From a bacterium (lineage in GTDB: Bacteria; Zhuqueibacterota; Zhuqueibacteria; Zhuqueibacterales; Geothermadaptataceae): 45,843 nucleotides of DNA. This document shows, one piece after another, positions 26,725 through 34,849 of the stretch; the stretch's first letter is position 1, and every line of letters begins with the position of its first letter. A program made the translations under genes and the position numbers. Below the pieces are notes generated by a model, which had not been told where the DNA came from, did not search any database, and worked only from the letters and a program-made list of their open reading frames with translations. The stretch spans positions 1-45,843 of the forward strand of contig JAJRYV010000137.1 in assembly GCA_024275575.1 (NCBI GenBank), written 5' to 3'.

Positions 26725-27819
26725 TCAACGCGATCTTTTCGAACCTGAGGGTCTAGAACGGCTGCCGGAAGACTTTCCCGAGCGGCTGCTTGATGACGAC
26801 CGGCCTTTTGAATAAGATCGACCGGATGAAGATCGACCATGCGAATACGATTTACTACTCCTGGATGACCGTTTATAACTCTTGCCGTTTGAGTCTGAGC
26901 TGCTGTTTTTTCGACTTGACCTTTTCACCCGCGCTTCTTCGGAGCTCGAAGAAGCACTTTTGCGCCGCGTTATCGTTTTGCCGGAAGAGCTGGAGCTACT
27001 GCGGCGAGAACGTTTTGTGACTTTCGCCGGCGTCGAATCGGATGATCGCCGGCTGCCCGAAACAGAACTGCCGCCACGGCGGGTGCGGCGAGTTACCGTC
27101 GTTTTGCCTACCAGCGAACCGGTATTTGTTCGCCGGCCAATCGATGACGAATTGCCCTTGCGCGTGCGGCGCCTAGTAATCACTTTGTCGCCAGCTCCTG
27201 CCGGATCGCCGTTACGGCTGATCGTGCCTGTATCTGTCCGGCGGCTGCGAGGTGTTCCCCGCCTGGCGGGCTTGTCCAGATTGCTCTCGCCGCGGGCAAT
27301 GGAATTACCGGCAAATTGTGACGATCGTCGTGTCCACCCACGCCGGTCAAAATGTCGTGGTTTATTGTAACGGGTACTAACGATACCGCCGCCGTAATAA
27401 TATGGATCCCAGTAGTAAGGATTATACCCGTAGTTTACGCCGGCATATCCCCAGGGGCTGTAATAACGTGAGTACCAGTAATCACCGTAATACCACGATC
27501 CACACCAGGCAAATGGGTCCCAATAATTATATGAATAATAAAACCGGGAAGAACCGTAGTAAGGCCAGTACCACGAATCCCAGTAAGGCTCATAAACATA
27601 GTGATGGACGGGACTTCCCCCGTAAATATAGATGTGTGTCTGCGCTTCGGCGGCGTCATAATCTTCGTCGATGATTTCAGTTCCAGGCTCGTCCACCGGC
27701 CCGACGGCTGCCGTCTGGTATTCGTCAGAGAGCTTTGGGGCAAGCTGCGTGTAACATCCTGTAAATGTGGTGAAAAAAAACAAAAGAGCGAGGAACCAAT
27801 AAAATTTATATTTACACAT
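26725..27819 (-). CDS. Tyr/Trp-rich lipoprotein with long Ser/Arg/Lys-rich tail
   Basis: 364 residues, lipobox FTGCY (Cys22). Three parts are visible: an acidic stretch (residues ~30-58), a strongly aromatic domain of about 90 residues (YEPYWDSWYWPYYGSSRFYY and similar), and from ~160 a 200-residue low-complexity tail of RRG/TRR, SRRSS and SGKS units ending GSKRSR. The tail is very basic and probably disordered. It may bind polyanions such as LPS, exopolysaccharide or DNA at the cell surface, which is inference. No family is recognised. GAGGAG precedes the ATG. A consensus sigma-54 promoter sits 56 bp upstream, and the FadL-like gene follows in the same unit. Confidence 0.8.
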   Translation of the reverse strand: MCKYKFYWFLALLFFFTTFTGCYTQLAPKLSDEYQTAAVGPVDEPGTEIIDEDYDAAEAQTHIYIYGGSPVHHYVYEPYWDSWYWPYYGSSRFYYSYNYWDPFAWCGSWYYGDYWYSRYYSPWGYAGVNYGYNPYYWDPYYYGGGIVSTRYNKPRHFDRRGWTRRSSQFAGNSIARGESNLDKPARRGTPRSRRTDTGTISRNGDPAGAGDKVITRRRTRKGNSSSIGRRTNTGSLVGKTTVTRRTRRGGSSVSGSRRSSDSTPAKVTKRSRRSSSSSSGKTITRRKSASSSSEEARVKRSSRKNSSSDSNGKSYKRSSRSSKSYSHGRSSSGRSYSKGRSSSSSRSGKSSGSRSRPSGSKRSR

Positions 27820-28128
27820 GAGAAAACTCCTCTCTTAAAAATGAGCTTCGGAGTATTGAGTATGATCTATTTTGGCAAAGCCTGTGCCAGTTATTTGTAA
27901 GCCATTTCTATGGAGAACCGCTCTATATTAATTACATGCAACAGGCAGAATTCAATGAAAAACATACACAAATATTATCGGAAATTCAGTTCCATTTGTC
28001 AGAATTTCTTGTTGGATTGACACCCAGGTGGTAACTTGTTTAACATAAAAAATGTATAAAAGTTCGCCGTCTACTGCCAAATTTTGAAATGATCAAATTA
28101 TTATCGGGTCGGGCTGCGCACAAATATT
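27820..28128. other. intergenic stretch with sigma-54 site, otherwise empty
   Basis: This 309-bp gap lies between the end of the Bat cluster and the Tyr/Trp-rich lipoprotein gene. The only element I can support is the sigma-54-type promoter at 27875-27889. The rest is AT-rich without hairpins or open frames of note. Confidence 0.55.
27875..27889 (-). promoter_or_regulatory. sigma-54 (-24/-12) promoter
   Basis: Minus strand: TGGCAC-AGGCT-TTGC, an exact match to the TGGCAC-N5-TTGC consensus with correct spacing. The -12 element is 56 bp before the lipoprotein ATG at 27819. An enhancer-binding activator would be required. No activator gene or binding site is visible here. Confidence 0.78.
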
Positions 28129-28752
28129 TTAATCGTCTGACAAGTTAAAATAAATCTCGTGAATAAACCAGAACTTAATCGGTTTGCCATCCTGTTTGGC
28201 CGGAATGAAGCGACTGGCTTTGGCGGCATTGACCGCCGCTTTCTCACATTCCTTGCTGCCGGTCTGATTGTCGAGCACGGTCACAGAGAGAACTTTGCCG
28301 GTTTTATCGATTTCCAAACTCATCTTCACCAGCCCACGGATGCCTTTGCTGCGGTCCACATCCGGGTATTCCGGCACGACCCACGCCAATGGCCGTGGTG
28401 CGATAACATTATCGCTGCCGACGCCGAACAAACCATCACCACCGCCGCCATCATCGCCTTCATCAGTAAAAAATTTCAATTCGATGGGTTCGATCGTCTC
28501 ATCATCGTCGACATCCTCTTCGTCGGAGGGAATGGGGATCGGGGGTTTTGGGGGTGGGGTGCGTTTGCGCCCCTGGCGCGTCTGCGGGATATTTTCTACA
28601 GTCATCGCGATATGGGGAGGGCTGGAACGCCCCGGCGTGAAGTACAGCCGGGCGGATAACTGAATTAAAACAATCACCAGAAGCAGGGCCATGATCAACG
28701 CCCGTTCAAAATATTCACGATATTTTATTCTTGCTTCTTCAAATTTGTTCAT
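28129..28752 (-). CDS. TonB-family energy-transducer-like protein
   Basis: 207 residues, TonB plan: a short cytoplasmic N-terminus, one membrane helix (~17-36), a Pro-rich spacer (KRTPPPKPPIPIPSDE), an acidic/Gly-rich linker and a C-terminal TonB domain (PEYPDVDRSKGIRGLVKMSL, SGSKECEKAA-like GSKECEKAAVNAAKASRFIPA). It would link the inner-membrane proton-driven motor to an outer-membrane receptor. No exbB or exbD is visible nearby. It is the last gene of the Bat cluster, 8 bp after batE, which suggests a partner role there. An AAGG Shine-Dalgarno precedes the ATG at 28752. Confidence 0.87.
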   Translation of the reverse strand: MNKFEEARIKYREYFERALIMALLLVIVLIQLSARLYFTPGRSSPPHIAMTVENIPQTRQGRKRTPPPKPPIPIPSDEEDVDDDETIEPIELKFFTDEGDDGGGGDGLFGVGSDNVIAPRPLAWVVPEYPDVDRSKGIRGLVKMSLEIDKTGKVLSVTVLDNQTGSKECEKAAVNAAKASRFIPAKQDGKPIKFWFIHEIYFNLSDD

Positions 28753-28760
28753 TATTACCT

Positions 28761-29519
28761 TTAAATTCTGCCGGCAGTTTCGGCTGAAATCCAGCCCGTT
28801 TTGCCGTCACGCAGGCGAATACGCAGCCAGTTTGCAGTCTCTTCCTGAATTTGAAATTTTGTTCCCGCGTGTAAAACAAAAATCTCTGTTGCTTCAGCGG
28901 TCGGCGAACTCGTCACCTTGACTGCCGGTTGCACGATGACGCCATATTTTTTTGTCACCTGGTCATACCAGCGCAAACTAAAAATCGATCCCGACAGGAT
29001 GAATGCGATAAAAACCGTGGTGAGTAAAAACCGGTAAAAAGGCAATCCTGTGATCAGCGGAAATAAATATCGCAACGCCCATACGAGTAAAAAAGTTGCA
29101 TACAAAACCAAGCTGAGGTAAAGCAGCAGCGAAAATGAGGGTACATAAAAAAGTTTTTCCAGCGCCAGCAACCAGGCTTCTTTGGGTGGTGTGGGAATGC
29201 GATCTGTCGTCTGTAGAAGCGCCATTTCCAAATTGAACTGTACGTCTTCATTTTCCGGGGCCAGCTTCAGAGCACGTTCATAATTGAGCACCGCTTTACC
29301 GATATCATTGCTGCGAAAATAAGCATTGCCCAAATTAAAATAGAGTTGCCAGTTTTCCTTTTTTAAATCGATAATTTTTTCATAACTGGCGATAGCCCCG
29401 GCAAAGTCTCCAGCTTCATAAGCTTTGTTCCCCTGCACAAAATAAGTTGTCGCTTCGTCGGCTGCTGCCGATCCCGCTAAAAAAATTAATAAAAAAAAGA
29501 AGATTCGCCGTGTTTTCAT
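28761..29519 (-). CDS. batE: BatE: TPR and SH3-like domain membrane protein
   Basis: 252 residues. A signal peptide (cleavage near AGSAAADE) is followed by TPR units (AYEAGDFAGAIASYEKIIDL; LYFNLGNAYFRSNDIGKAVLNYERALKLAPEN), two or three membrane helices (FSLLLYLSLVLYATFLLVWAL; TVFIAFILSGSIF) and a C-terminal bacterial SH3 domain (VLHAGTKFQIQEETANWLRIRLRDGKTGWIS). This matches BatE of Bacteroides aerotolerance loci. The start overlaps the batD stop by 4 bp, so translation is coupled. It is thought to act in the periplasm together with the BatA/BatB/BatD proteins, but no activity is established. Confidence 0.87.
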   Translation of the reverse strand: MKTRRIFFFLLIFLAGSAAADEATTYFVQGNKAYEAGDFAGAIASYEKIIDLKKENWQLYFNLGNAYFRSNDIGKAVLNYERALKLAPENEDVQFNLEMALLQTTDRIPTPPKEAWLLALEKLFYVPSFSLLLYLSLVLYATFLLVWALRYLFPLITGLPFYRFLLTTVFIAFILSGSIFSLRWYDQVTKKYGVIVQPAVKVTSSPTAEATEIFVLHAGTKFQIQEETANWLRIRLRDGKTGWISAETAGRI

Positions 29520-31348
29520 AGTTTTTTCTCCAGAGAAACGATGAGCGTATCGACTTTTTTATAGCCCTGCTGCATGGCCGTTTCTGGTGCGTCGGGAAGG
29601 GCGAAACGATGGAAATCGCATTCCTGCAAAACGGCATCGAAGCTATCCACCAGTTCTTTTTCAATGCCGCATTTCGCTAGTTCCGCCGTCAACTGCTCGC
29701 GCACCAACGACGACTCTTGCACATTTAGCTTATTGCCCACAAACGTTGTCAAAGCGCGTGCCAGCTCAGTATAAAAAGTTGCTACATCCCCATTTTTCAT
29801 CGCCGTATGGGCAGCCTTGAGTTGGCGGCTTGCCAGTTTTTGTGCTTTGCGGCTGCGGGCGTAAGCCACATTTGTTCCAAGTTTTTCCTGATGGCGGCGA
29901 TACGCCATCCCCCCCCCGACGACCAGCAGCGGTGCGATGAGCAAAAACCAGAGAGTCAGAGAGCGGTAAAATCTCTCCTCCACCGGGGTAAAAACCGCCA
30001 TCTCCAAACTGATGTAGCGGATGTCTTTTCCCAACAGTTTCACTTCGGATTTCGACCAACCTCGCGGCGGTGGTGAAAGCAGTTTTTCCCCTTTTTTAAC
30101 GGTGATATCAAAAGCACCGCGAGATAATGTTTTGTAACGTTCTTCCCGGATATCAAAATAAGTGAAAGTGATGGGATCGATGCGGAACTGCCCTGGCTCA
30201 CGCGGCACAAGTAAATATTCAAACGTTTTGCGCCCTTTAATCGTACCGCTGCTGCGATCGATTTTTTCTTTGATTTTGGGATCGTAAACTTCAAAGCTCG
30301 CCGGGAATTTGGGTTTCGCAAGATTCAGCGTGCGAATATTACCTTGCCCGGCGATCACCACTTTCACGGTAATCGCATCATTGGTTTCGACCTGCCGGTT
30401 ATCGATGGAGGTGGTCATCGAAAAGCGGCCGACAGAGCCGGAAAATGAAGCGGGGCGACCAGCGACCGGCAAAGGCAGAACCTCGATAGTCAGCGGGTTA
30501 CTTTTCAATTTCTTGTTCACCGTTCGCCCGAAAAACGGATCATCGAAAAATGAATCAAAAATATCGCGCCGAGCACGCCGCTCGCGCATACGAATCGTGG
30601 CTTCGATTTCCTGCGGCGGGATCGTTTTTCTGCCGGCGCTGGTGGGAAAGAGGACAAGTTTTTTCAGCGTCGCGACGATAAATCGCCGACCGTTGATAAT
30701 TTTTTCAAAAGTCCGCGGCGAGCCATTCTGATCGAATTCCTCACTCCAGAAATCACCATAATTGGGTTTATTGCGAAAGCTGTAATTGGTGACCTGCAGG
30801 GCAGTATAAATTTTATATGAAACGGTCACAGGTTCGCCAACGAACACCTTCTTATTATTGATCTCCGCTTTGAGATAAATATTTTCTTTCATATCTGCTG
30901 ATTGGCCGGCCTGCCGCCTGCTGCTGCGCCCTGTTACCTGCCCCGACTGCTGCTGCGCAGCTTTGGTGATCTCAATCCGGATGGGCTGTGATTTATAGTC
31001 CTTACCTTTATACCTTACCGAAATGGCCGGGATGGTAAATTTGCCGGTTTTACGGGCAATAAAATAGTAGGTGATCGTTTTCGAGGCGCTCATGCGGCCA
31101 TTGATAAATTGAAAATTGGAGGATTGATTGCTGCCGGTGTAAGCCGCAAACTCATCGAGATCGGGCAGCACCGGTTCGATGGAATTCACGCTACCGCCCT
31201 CCACCTGCAATGTGACCGCAAATTGCTCGTCCACAGCGATGCGGTTGCTGTTCACCGTCGCGGTGACTTTGATATCAGCCGCACTGAGTTGGGATACGAG
31301 AAAAAACAGGTTAAAGAGTAAAAGAATTTTCACTTCTATTTTCTTCAT
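29516..31348 (-). CDS. batD: BatD: large Ig-like domain membrane protein
   Basis: 610 residues of the BatD (oxygen tolerance) family. The signal peptide ends near QLSAAD. The extracytoplasmic part has several beta-sandwich modules: VTATVNSNRIAVDEQFAVTL with YEFLLVPREPGQ-type strands, ITYYFIARKTGKFTIPAISV and FEYLLVPREPGQFRIDPITF. A membrane helix follows (LTLWFLLIAPLLVVGGGMAY). The cytoplasmic end is helical and ends with QECDFHRFALPDAPE. This helical end is shared with the two short BatD-type proteins upstream. It overlaps batE by 4 bp. A 257-bp gap separates it from the Gln-rich gene, so it may have its own promoter. Confidence 0.92.
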   Translation of the reverse strand: MKKIEVKILLLFNLFFLVSQLSAADIKVTATVNSNRIAVDEQFAVTLQVEGGSVNSIEPVLPDLDEFAAYTGSNQSSNFQFINGRMSASKTITYYFIARKTGKFTIPAISVRYKGKDYKSQPIRIEITKAAQQQSGQVTGRSSRRQAGQSADMKENIYLKAEINNKKVFVGEPVTVSYKIYTALQVTNYSFRNKPNYGDFWSEEFDQNGSPRTFEKIINGRRFIVATLKKLVLFPTSAGRKTIPPQEIEATIRMRERRARRDIFDSFFDDPFFGRTVNKKLKSNPLTIEVLPLPVAGRPASFSGSVGRFSMTTSIDNRQVETNDAITVKVVIAGQGNIRTLNLAKPKFPASFEVYDPKIKEKIDRSSGTIKGRKTFEYLLVPREPGQFRIDPITFTYFDIREERYKTLSRGAFDITVKKGEKLLSPPPRGWSKSEVKLLGKDIRYISLEMAVFTPVEERFYRSLTLWFLLIAPLLVVGGGMAYRRHQEKLGTNVAYARSRKAQKLASRQLKAAHTAMKNGDVATFYTELARALTTFVGNKLNVQESSLVREQLTAELAKCGIEKELVDSFDAVLQECDFHRFALPDAPETAMQQGYKKVDTLIVSLEKKL

Positions 31349-31529
31349 TTTCTTGCTATAATTGATTTAATTGTAGTTCTTCGAAAGTATAGCCGGGAAT
31401 TTAATTTTTTATTAATAAAATAATCTCGCCGGGTCGCTAAGACGCAGAGTTTTGTTTTTAAATATTTTATGCTGTTTTTCACGTATCTGTTCAGCATGGC
31501 CTGTTTTTGCATAGGGTCGGCCCGAGCAT

Positions 31530-31569
31530 CCCGAGTAGTCCCGGTGTTTTTCCGGGGCGTATCGAGGGG
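31530..31569. repeat. GC-rich REP-like hairpin in the batD upstream gap
   Basis: Inner stem CCCGG/CCGGG (31540-31544 and 31552-31556) with a TGTTTTT loop. Outer sequences CCCGAGTAGT and GTATCGAGGG pair imperfectly. It is locally GC-rich in an AT-rich gap (31349-31605). Possibly a repetitive extragenic palindrome or a terminator inside the cluster. Confidence 0.45.
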
Positions 31570-31605
31570 GTAGTGCTTACCTCGATGAGGTCATCTGGAC
31601 TGAAT

Positions 31606-32163
31606 TTACCAATCTTTCCCGGTGCGTCGGCGGCCCTTGCCTTTGCGTTTGCGTGCTTTTTGCAGATCCTGCTCCTGGTTTTGCAGCGCTTTTAAAATCC
31701 GTTCAGCTTCCTCTTTGGAAATTTCATCAGGTTTTGGCAGTTCCCGTTTTTGCATGTCTTGTTTTTCCTGCTCATTCTGCTGTGCCGGCTGCTGTTGTTG
31801 CTGCTTTTGTAATTCTTGCTGTTCTTCCTGCTCTCTTTTCTGCTGTTCTTGCTGCTGTTGCTGCTCTTTTTGAGATTTCTCGTCCTTTTCCTGCTGCTTT
31901 TGCTGATCTTGCTGCTTTTGCTGTTGCGTTTGTTTCTGCTTTTCCAGCTCTTCTTTTATTTTCTCAACCAGGGCATTGAGTTTTTTGTCGGTGGAATATT
32001 TCTGCAAACCCAATAAACCGATTCGCAGGGCCTCCGGCAGTTTTGCACCGATATAAAGATTGGCCGATTCATGAAAATAATCTCCAGCCGATTGTGCCAT
32101 CACACCTTGCTGCAAAGGCAAGGATAAAAAACAGGTAATCAGAAAAAATTGTAATCTCATCAT
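31606..32163 (-). CDS. Gln/Glu/Lys-rich coiled-coil protein of the Bat cluster
   Basis: 185 residues. A signal peptide (FFLITCFLSLPLQQGVMAQ) is followed by ~40 residues of TPR-like helix (YFHESANLYIGAKLPEALRI). Then comes a ~75-residue block made almost wholly of Gln, Glu and Lys, certain to be a long single or coiled-coil helix. A basic tail follows, ending RKRKGKGRRRTGKDW. Such Q-rich proteins often accompany batC and may serve as a rigid periplasmic spacer, which is inference. The ATG overlaps the batC stop by 4 bp. The true start may be the second Met. No known catalytic motifs. Confidence 0.8.
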   Translation of the reverse strand: MMRLQFFLITCFLSLPLQQGVMAQSAGDYFHESANLYIGAKLPEALRIGLLGLQKYSTDKKLNALVEKIKEELEKQKQTQQQKQQDQQKQQEKDEKSQKEQQQQQEQQKREQEEQQELQKQQQQQPAQQNEQEKQDMQKRELPKPDEISKEEAERILKALQNQEQDLQKARKRKGKGRRRTGKDW

Positions 32164-32825
32164 GTCCCCTCGATTTCCACAACCGCTGCGAGACGATCGA
32201 TAAACTGCTGAAATGCACCGACGGTTTTATCAACCTTCAATCCATTGGCCATCAGCTCATGCGCTTCTGCATATTTGAATTGCGCTACCAGTTTTTCAGC
32301 ACGTTTTTTTAGTTTTTTAGCGTAATCCGAGGGTTTGAGTTTTTCCTGCTGTTTCTGCTCGTCTTTCGGTTGCTTCTTTACATTTTGTTTCAGTTTTGCT
32401 CTTACAAATTCCAGGTTATACTTTGCATCTTCATCATCCGGGTTTAGTTTCAATGCCTCGGTGTAAGCCGGGATCGCCTCCTGCAATTTGTTCAGACGGT
32501 ACAAGGTATTGGCCAGATTATAATATACTTTTGATTGAAAAAGCGGGTCGTCAGCGTTTTTCGCGACTTTGTTATAATACTTCACCGCCTCTTCGTATTT
32601 CTTTTTTTCATACAAAGTATTGGCGATGTTGTAATCGATAATCGGCGAGGTGGGATTGTCCAACTGAGCATCGCGATAGGCGTTGTTGGCCTCATCATAT
32701 TTTTGCTGCTGGAACAGTTCATTGCCCTGCAGCACTTTGCTGCGTCCAGCTGTTTGCGCCTGGATTCCTGCGCTGGTTGCAGAAATCAAAAAAATGATAA
32801 ATCGTCTTCTCTGTCTGTATTTCAT
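32160..32825 (-). CDS. batC: BatC: periplasmic TPR protein
   Basis: 221 residues. A signal peptide (cleavage after GIQAQ) precedes three to four TPR repeats (NELFQQQKYDEANNAYRDAQ; YNIANTLYEKKKYEEAVKYY; VYYNLANTLYRLNKLQEAIP; YTEALKLNPDDEDAKYNLEF). A Lys/Gln-rich linker (KKQPKDEQKQQEKLKP) and a final helix follow. This is the BatC pattern. It lies 1 bp after batB and overlaps the Gln-rich gene, so it sits inside one transcriptional unit. TPRs probably mediate protein contacts within the Bat machine. Confidence 0.88.
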   Translation of the reverse strand: MKYRQRRRFIIFLISATSAGIQAQTAGRSKVLQGNELFQQQKYDEANNAYRDAQLDNPTSPIIDYNIANTLYEKKKYEEAVKYYNKVAKNADDPLFQSKVYYNLANTLYRLNKLQEAIPAYTEALKLNPDDEDAKYNLEFVRAKLKQNVKKQPKDEQKQQEKLKPSDYAKKLKKRAEKLVAQFKYAEAHELMANGLKVDKTVGAFQQFIDRLAAVVEIEGT

Positions 32826-32826
32826 T

Positions 32827-33858
32827 TTAACGGAATCGCCCCTTCCATTCAGTTTTGATCCGTTTGCGTTCCGGAATCAGAATTTCCAACATCAAAAAGA
32901 GTAATGCGAGAAAGAGAAAAAACTGATAACGATCTTCGTATTGGGTAAATTTTACCGCACCGAGGTCTTTTTTCTCCATTTTGGCGATAGCAGTGTAAAT
33001 CTGATCCAGTTCGTCTTCTGCACCGCTGGCGCGAAAATATTTGCCCCCGGTTTGCAACGCCAGTTTTTCCAGCGTCAACTCATCGAGTTTGGTCATCACG
33101 ACTGTGCCGGTTTTGTCCTTTTTAAATCCGGTTCGGATGCCATATTCATTTTGCAACGGAATGGGCACACCCTCCGGGGAGCCGATACCGACGGTGTAAA
33201 TGACCACACCCTCGCGTTCTGCCTGTTCCGTCAACGGTTTCAAATCATCACCATGGTTTTCGCCATCGGTGATGAGAATCAGTACTTTGTGTTTTCTTTC
33301 TTTCTGATCAAAAGCGCTCAGGGCAACCTGCATCGCACGGTCGATGGCGGTGCCGGGGTCTGGAATGACGCCGGGTTCCAAGGCATTAAGGAAAAGTTTG
33401 GCAGCGCCGTAATCCAGCGTTAGCGGGCAGTGTAAAAATGCATCACCGGCAAATGCTACGATGCCGATGCGATCCCCGGCAAGCTGTTTGATGAGCGTGC
33501 CGACCTCATGTTTTGCTTTTTCCAGCCGTGAAGGCGCGATGTCTTTCGCCTGCATCGAAAGCGAGACGTCAACAGCAACGATGATATCAACCCCTTCGCG
33601 CCGTACTTCTTCGAGTCGGGTGCCGATTTGCGGTCGCGCCAGAGCAAAGATGATAAAAAACATACTGAGCAGAGTGAGAAACGCTTTGAATTTCTGTCGC
33701 CCGCGGCTGACTCCGCTGGTGAGTTTTTGCATTAATTCAATACTGCCGAATCGCTGCATCGATCTGGTCTTCCAACGGAACACATAATAATAAAAGATGA
33801 TTCCAAGTGGAATGAGAATTAAAAAGTATAATATAAATGAGTTGGCAAAACGAATCAT
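32827..33858 (-). CDS. batB: BatB: VWA-domain membrane protein
   Basis: 343 residues. Two N-terminal membrane helices (about 8-26 and 58-73) are followed by a von Willebrand factor A domain. Its metal-ion-dependent adhesion site is intact: DVSLS (residues 97-101) with Thr in PLTLDYG and Asp in LITDGENHGD. A C-terminal helix (FFLFLALLFLMLEILI) re-enters the membrane, so the VWA domain is probably held on one face. It is paralogous to BatA and lies 1 bp downstream of it. MoxR ATPases act on VWA/DUF58 clients, so it is likely a partner of the MoxR encoded 4 kb upstream. Confidence 0.93.
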   Translation of the reverse strand: MIRFANSFILYFLILIPLGIIFYYYVFRWKTRSMQRFGSIELMQKLTSGVSRGRQKFKAFLTLLSMFFIIFALARPQIGTRLEEVRREGVDIIVAVDVSLSMQAKDIAPSRLEKAKHEVGTLIKQLAGDRIGIVAFAGDAFLHCPLTLDYGAAKLFLNALEPGVIPDPGTAIDRAMQVALSAFDQKERKHKVLILITDGENHGDDLKPLTEQAEREGVVIYTVGIGSPEGVPIPLQNEYGIRTGFKKDKTGTVVMTKLDELTLEKLALQTGGKYFRASGAEDELDQIYTAIAKMEKKDLGAVKFTQYEDRYQFFLFLALLFLMLEILIPERKRIKTEWKGRFR

Positions 33859-33859
33859 T

Positions 33860-34849
33860 TTATGGAATTTTCCTGAAACGTGTATTGACTAAAACGATTT
33901 CAAAAATGAGTATAGCGAGTGCGGCCCACAACCAATTGACGAATAATTCCGAATAACGGGTGTATTCTTTAACCTCAATTTTCGTTTTTTCCAGACTGTC
34001 GATTTCCCTGAAAATCTTTTCCAGACTCTCATTGTCGGTTGCCCGAAAATATTTTCCGGAGGAGATGTCCGCTACTTGCCGCAGCATATCCTCATCGATA
34101 TCCACCGGCATGCGCACGTAGCGTTTGCCGAGGAACGGATCATCAACAGGGTAAAGCGCCTCGCCGCGCGTACCGACGCCGACGGTGTAAAACTTGATGC
34201 CATAGGCTTTAGCGACTTTAGCTGCAGTGATGGGATCGATTTCTCCGGCATTATTGCGGCCATCCGTCAATAAAATCGCAACTTTGCTTTTGGCTTCGCT
34301 ATCTTTCAGGCGATTCACCGCGTTGGCGATGGCCAGGCCGATGGCCGTGCCGTCTTCGATGATGCCCACCTGGATATCTTTCATAAAATTGATGAGAATG
34401 CCGTAATCGAGCGTGAGCGGGCATTGGGTGTAACTTTTGCCGGAAAAAACCACCATGCCGATACGATCGTTGCGCCGGCCTTCGATGAATTCTTTCGCCA
34501 CCAGTTTCGCCGCCTGAATACGGTTTTTGGGGCGAAAATCTTCTGCCAACATGCTGCTGGAAACATCGAGTACGAGCACGATATCGATGCCTTCAGTGAT
34601 GATTTCTTCCTCGGTACGTCCACTCTGCGGCCGCGCCAGCGCAATGATGAGGAGTATGATCACCAGCAAACGCAGGCCAAATAAACCGTGGCGCAAGCGA
34701 TGGCCGACTCCCGGTTTAATTTGCTTTAGCAATTCAATATTGGAAAACCGTATCGTTGCCCGGCGGCGCCGGCGGCGAAAATACCAGTAGACCAGCAACG
34801 GCACGATCAGCAGCAATGCGAGAAAATACGGATAGGCTAACCGCATCAT
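33860..34849 (-). CDS. batA: BatA: VWA-domain membrane protein
   Basis: 329 residues, same plan as BatB: membrane helices at ~6-24 and 58-73, a VWA domain with MIDAS DVSSS (95-99), PLTLDYG and LLTDGRNNAG, and a C-terminal helix (NWLWAALAILIFEIVLV). The start overlaps the stop of the upstream BatD-type gene by 4 bp, so translation is coupled. BatA and BatB are recognised as a pair in Bacteroides aerotolerance loci. They are expected to form a metal-dependent hetero-oligomer, which is inference. No motif is missing. Confidence 0.94.
   Translation of the reverse strand: MMRLAYPYFLALLLIVPLLVYWYFRRRRRRATIRFSNIELLKQIKPGVGHRLRHGLFGLRLLVIILLIIALARPQSGRTEEEIITEGIDIVLVLDVSSSMLAEDFRPKNRIQAAKLVAKEFIEGRRNDRIGMVVFSGKSYTQCPLTLDYGILINFMKDIQVGIIEDGTAIGLAIANAVNRLKDSEAKSKVAILLTDGRNNAGEIDPITAAKVAKAYGIKFYTVGVGTRGEALYPVDDPFLGKRYVRMPVDIDEDMLRQVADISSGKYFRATDNESLEKIFREIDSLEKTKIEVKEYTRYSELFVNWLWAALAILIFEIVLVNTRFRKIP

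Noticed and set aside
26882-27370. 162-residue Arg/Leu-rich open frame on the + strand
   Set aside because: Antisense to the Ser/Arg-rich tail of the lipoprotein gene. Its composition is the mirror of that low-complexity tract.
31622-32016. Cys-, Leu- and Phe-rich open frames on the + strand
   Set aside because: They are complements of the Gln/Glu/Lys-rich coding tract and have no ribosome binding site.
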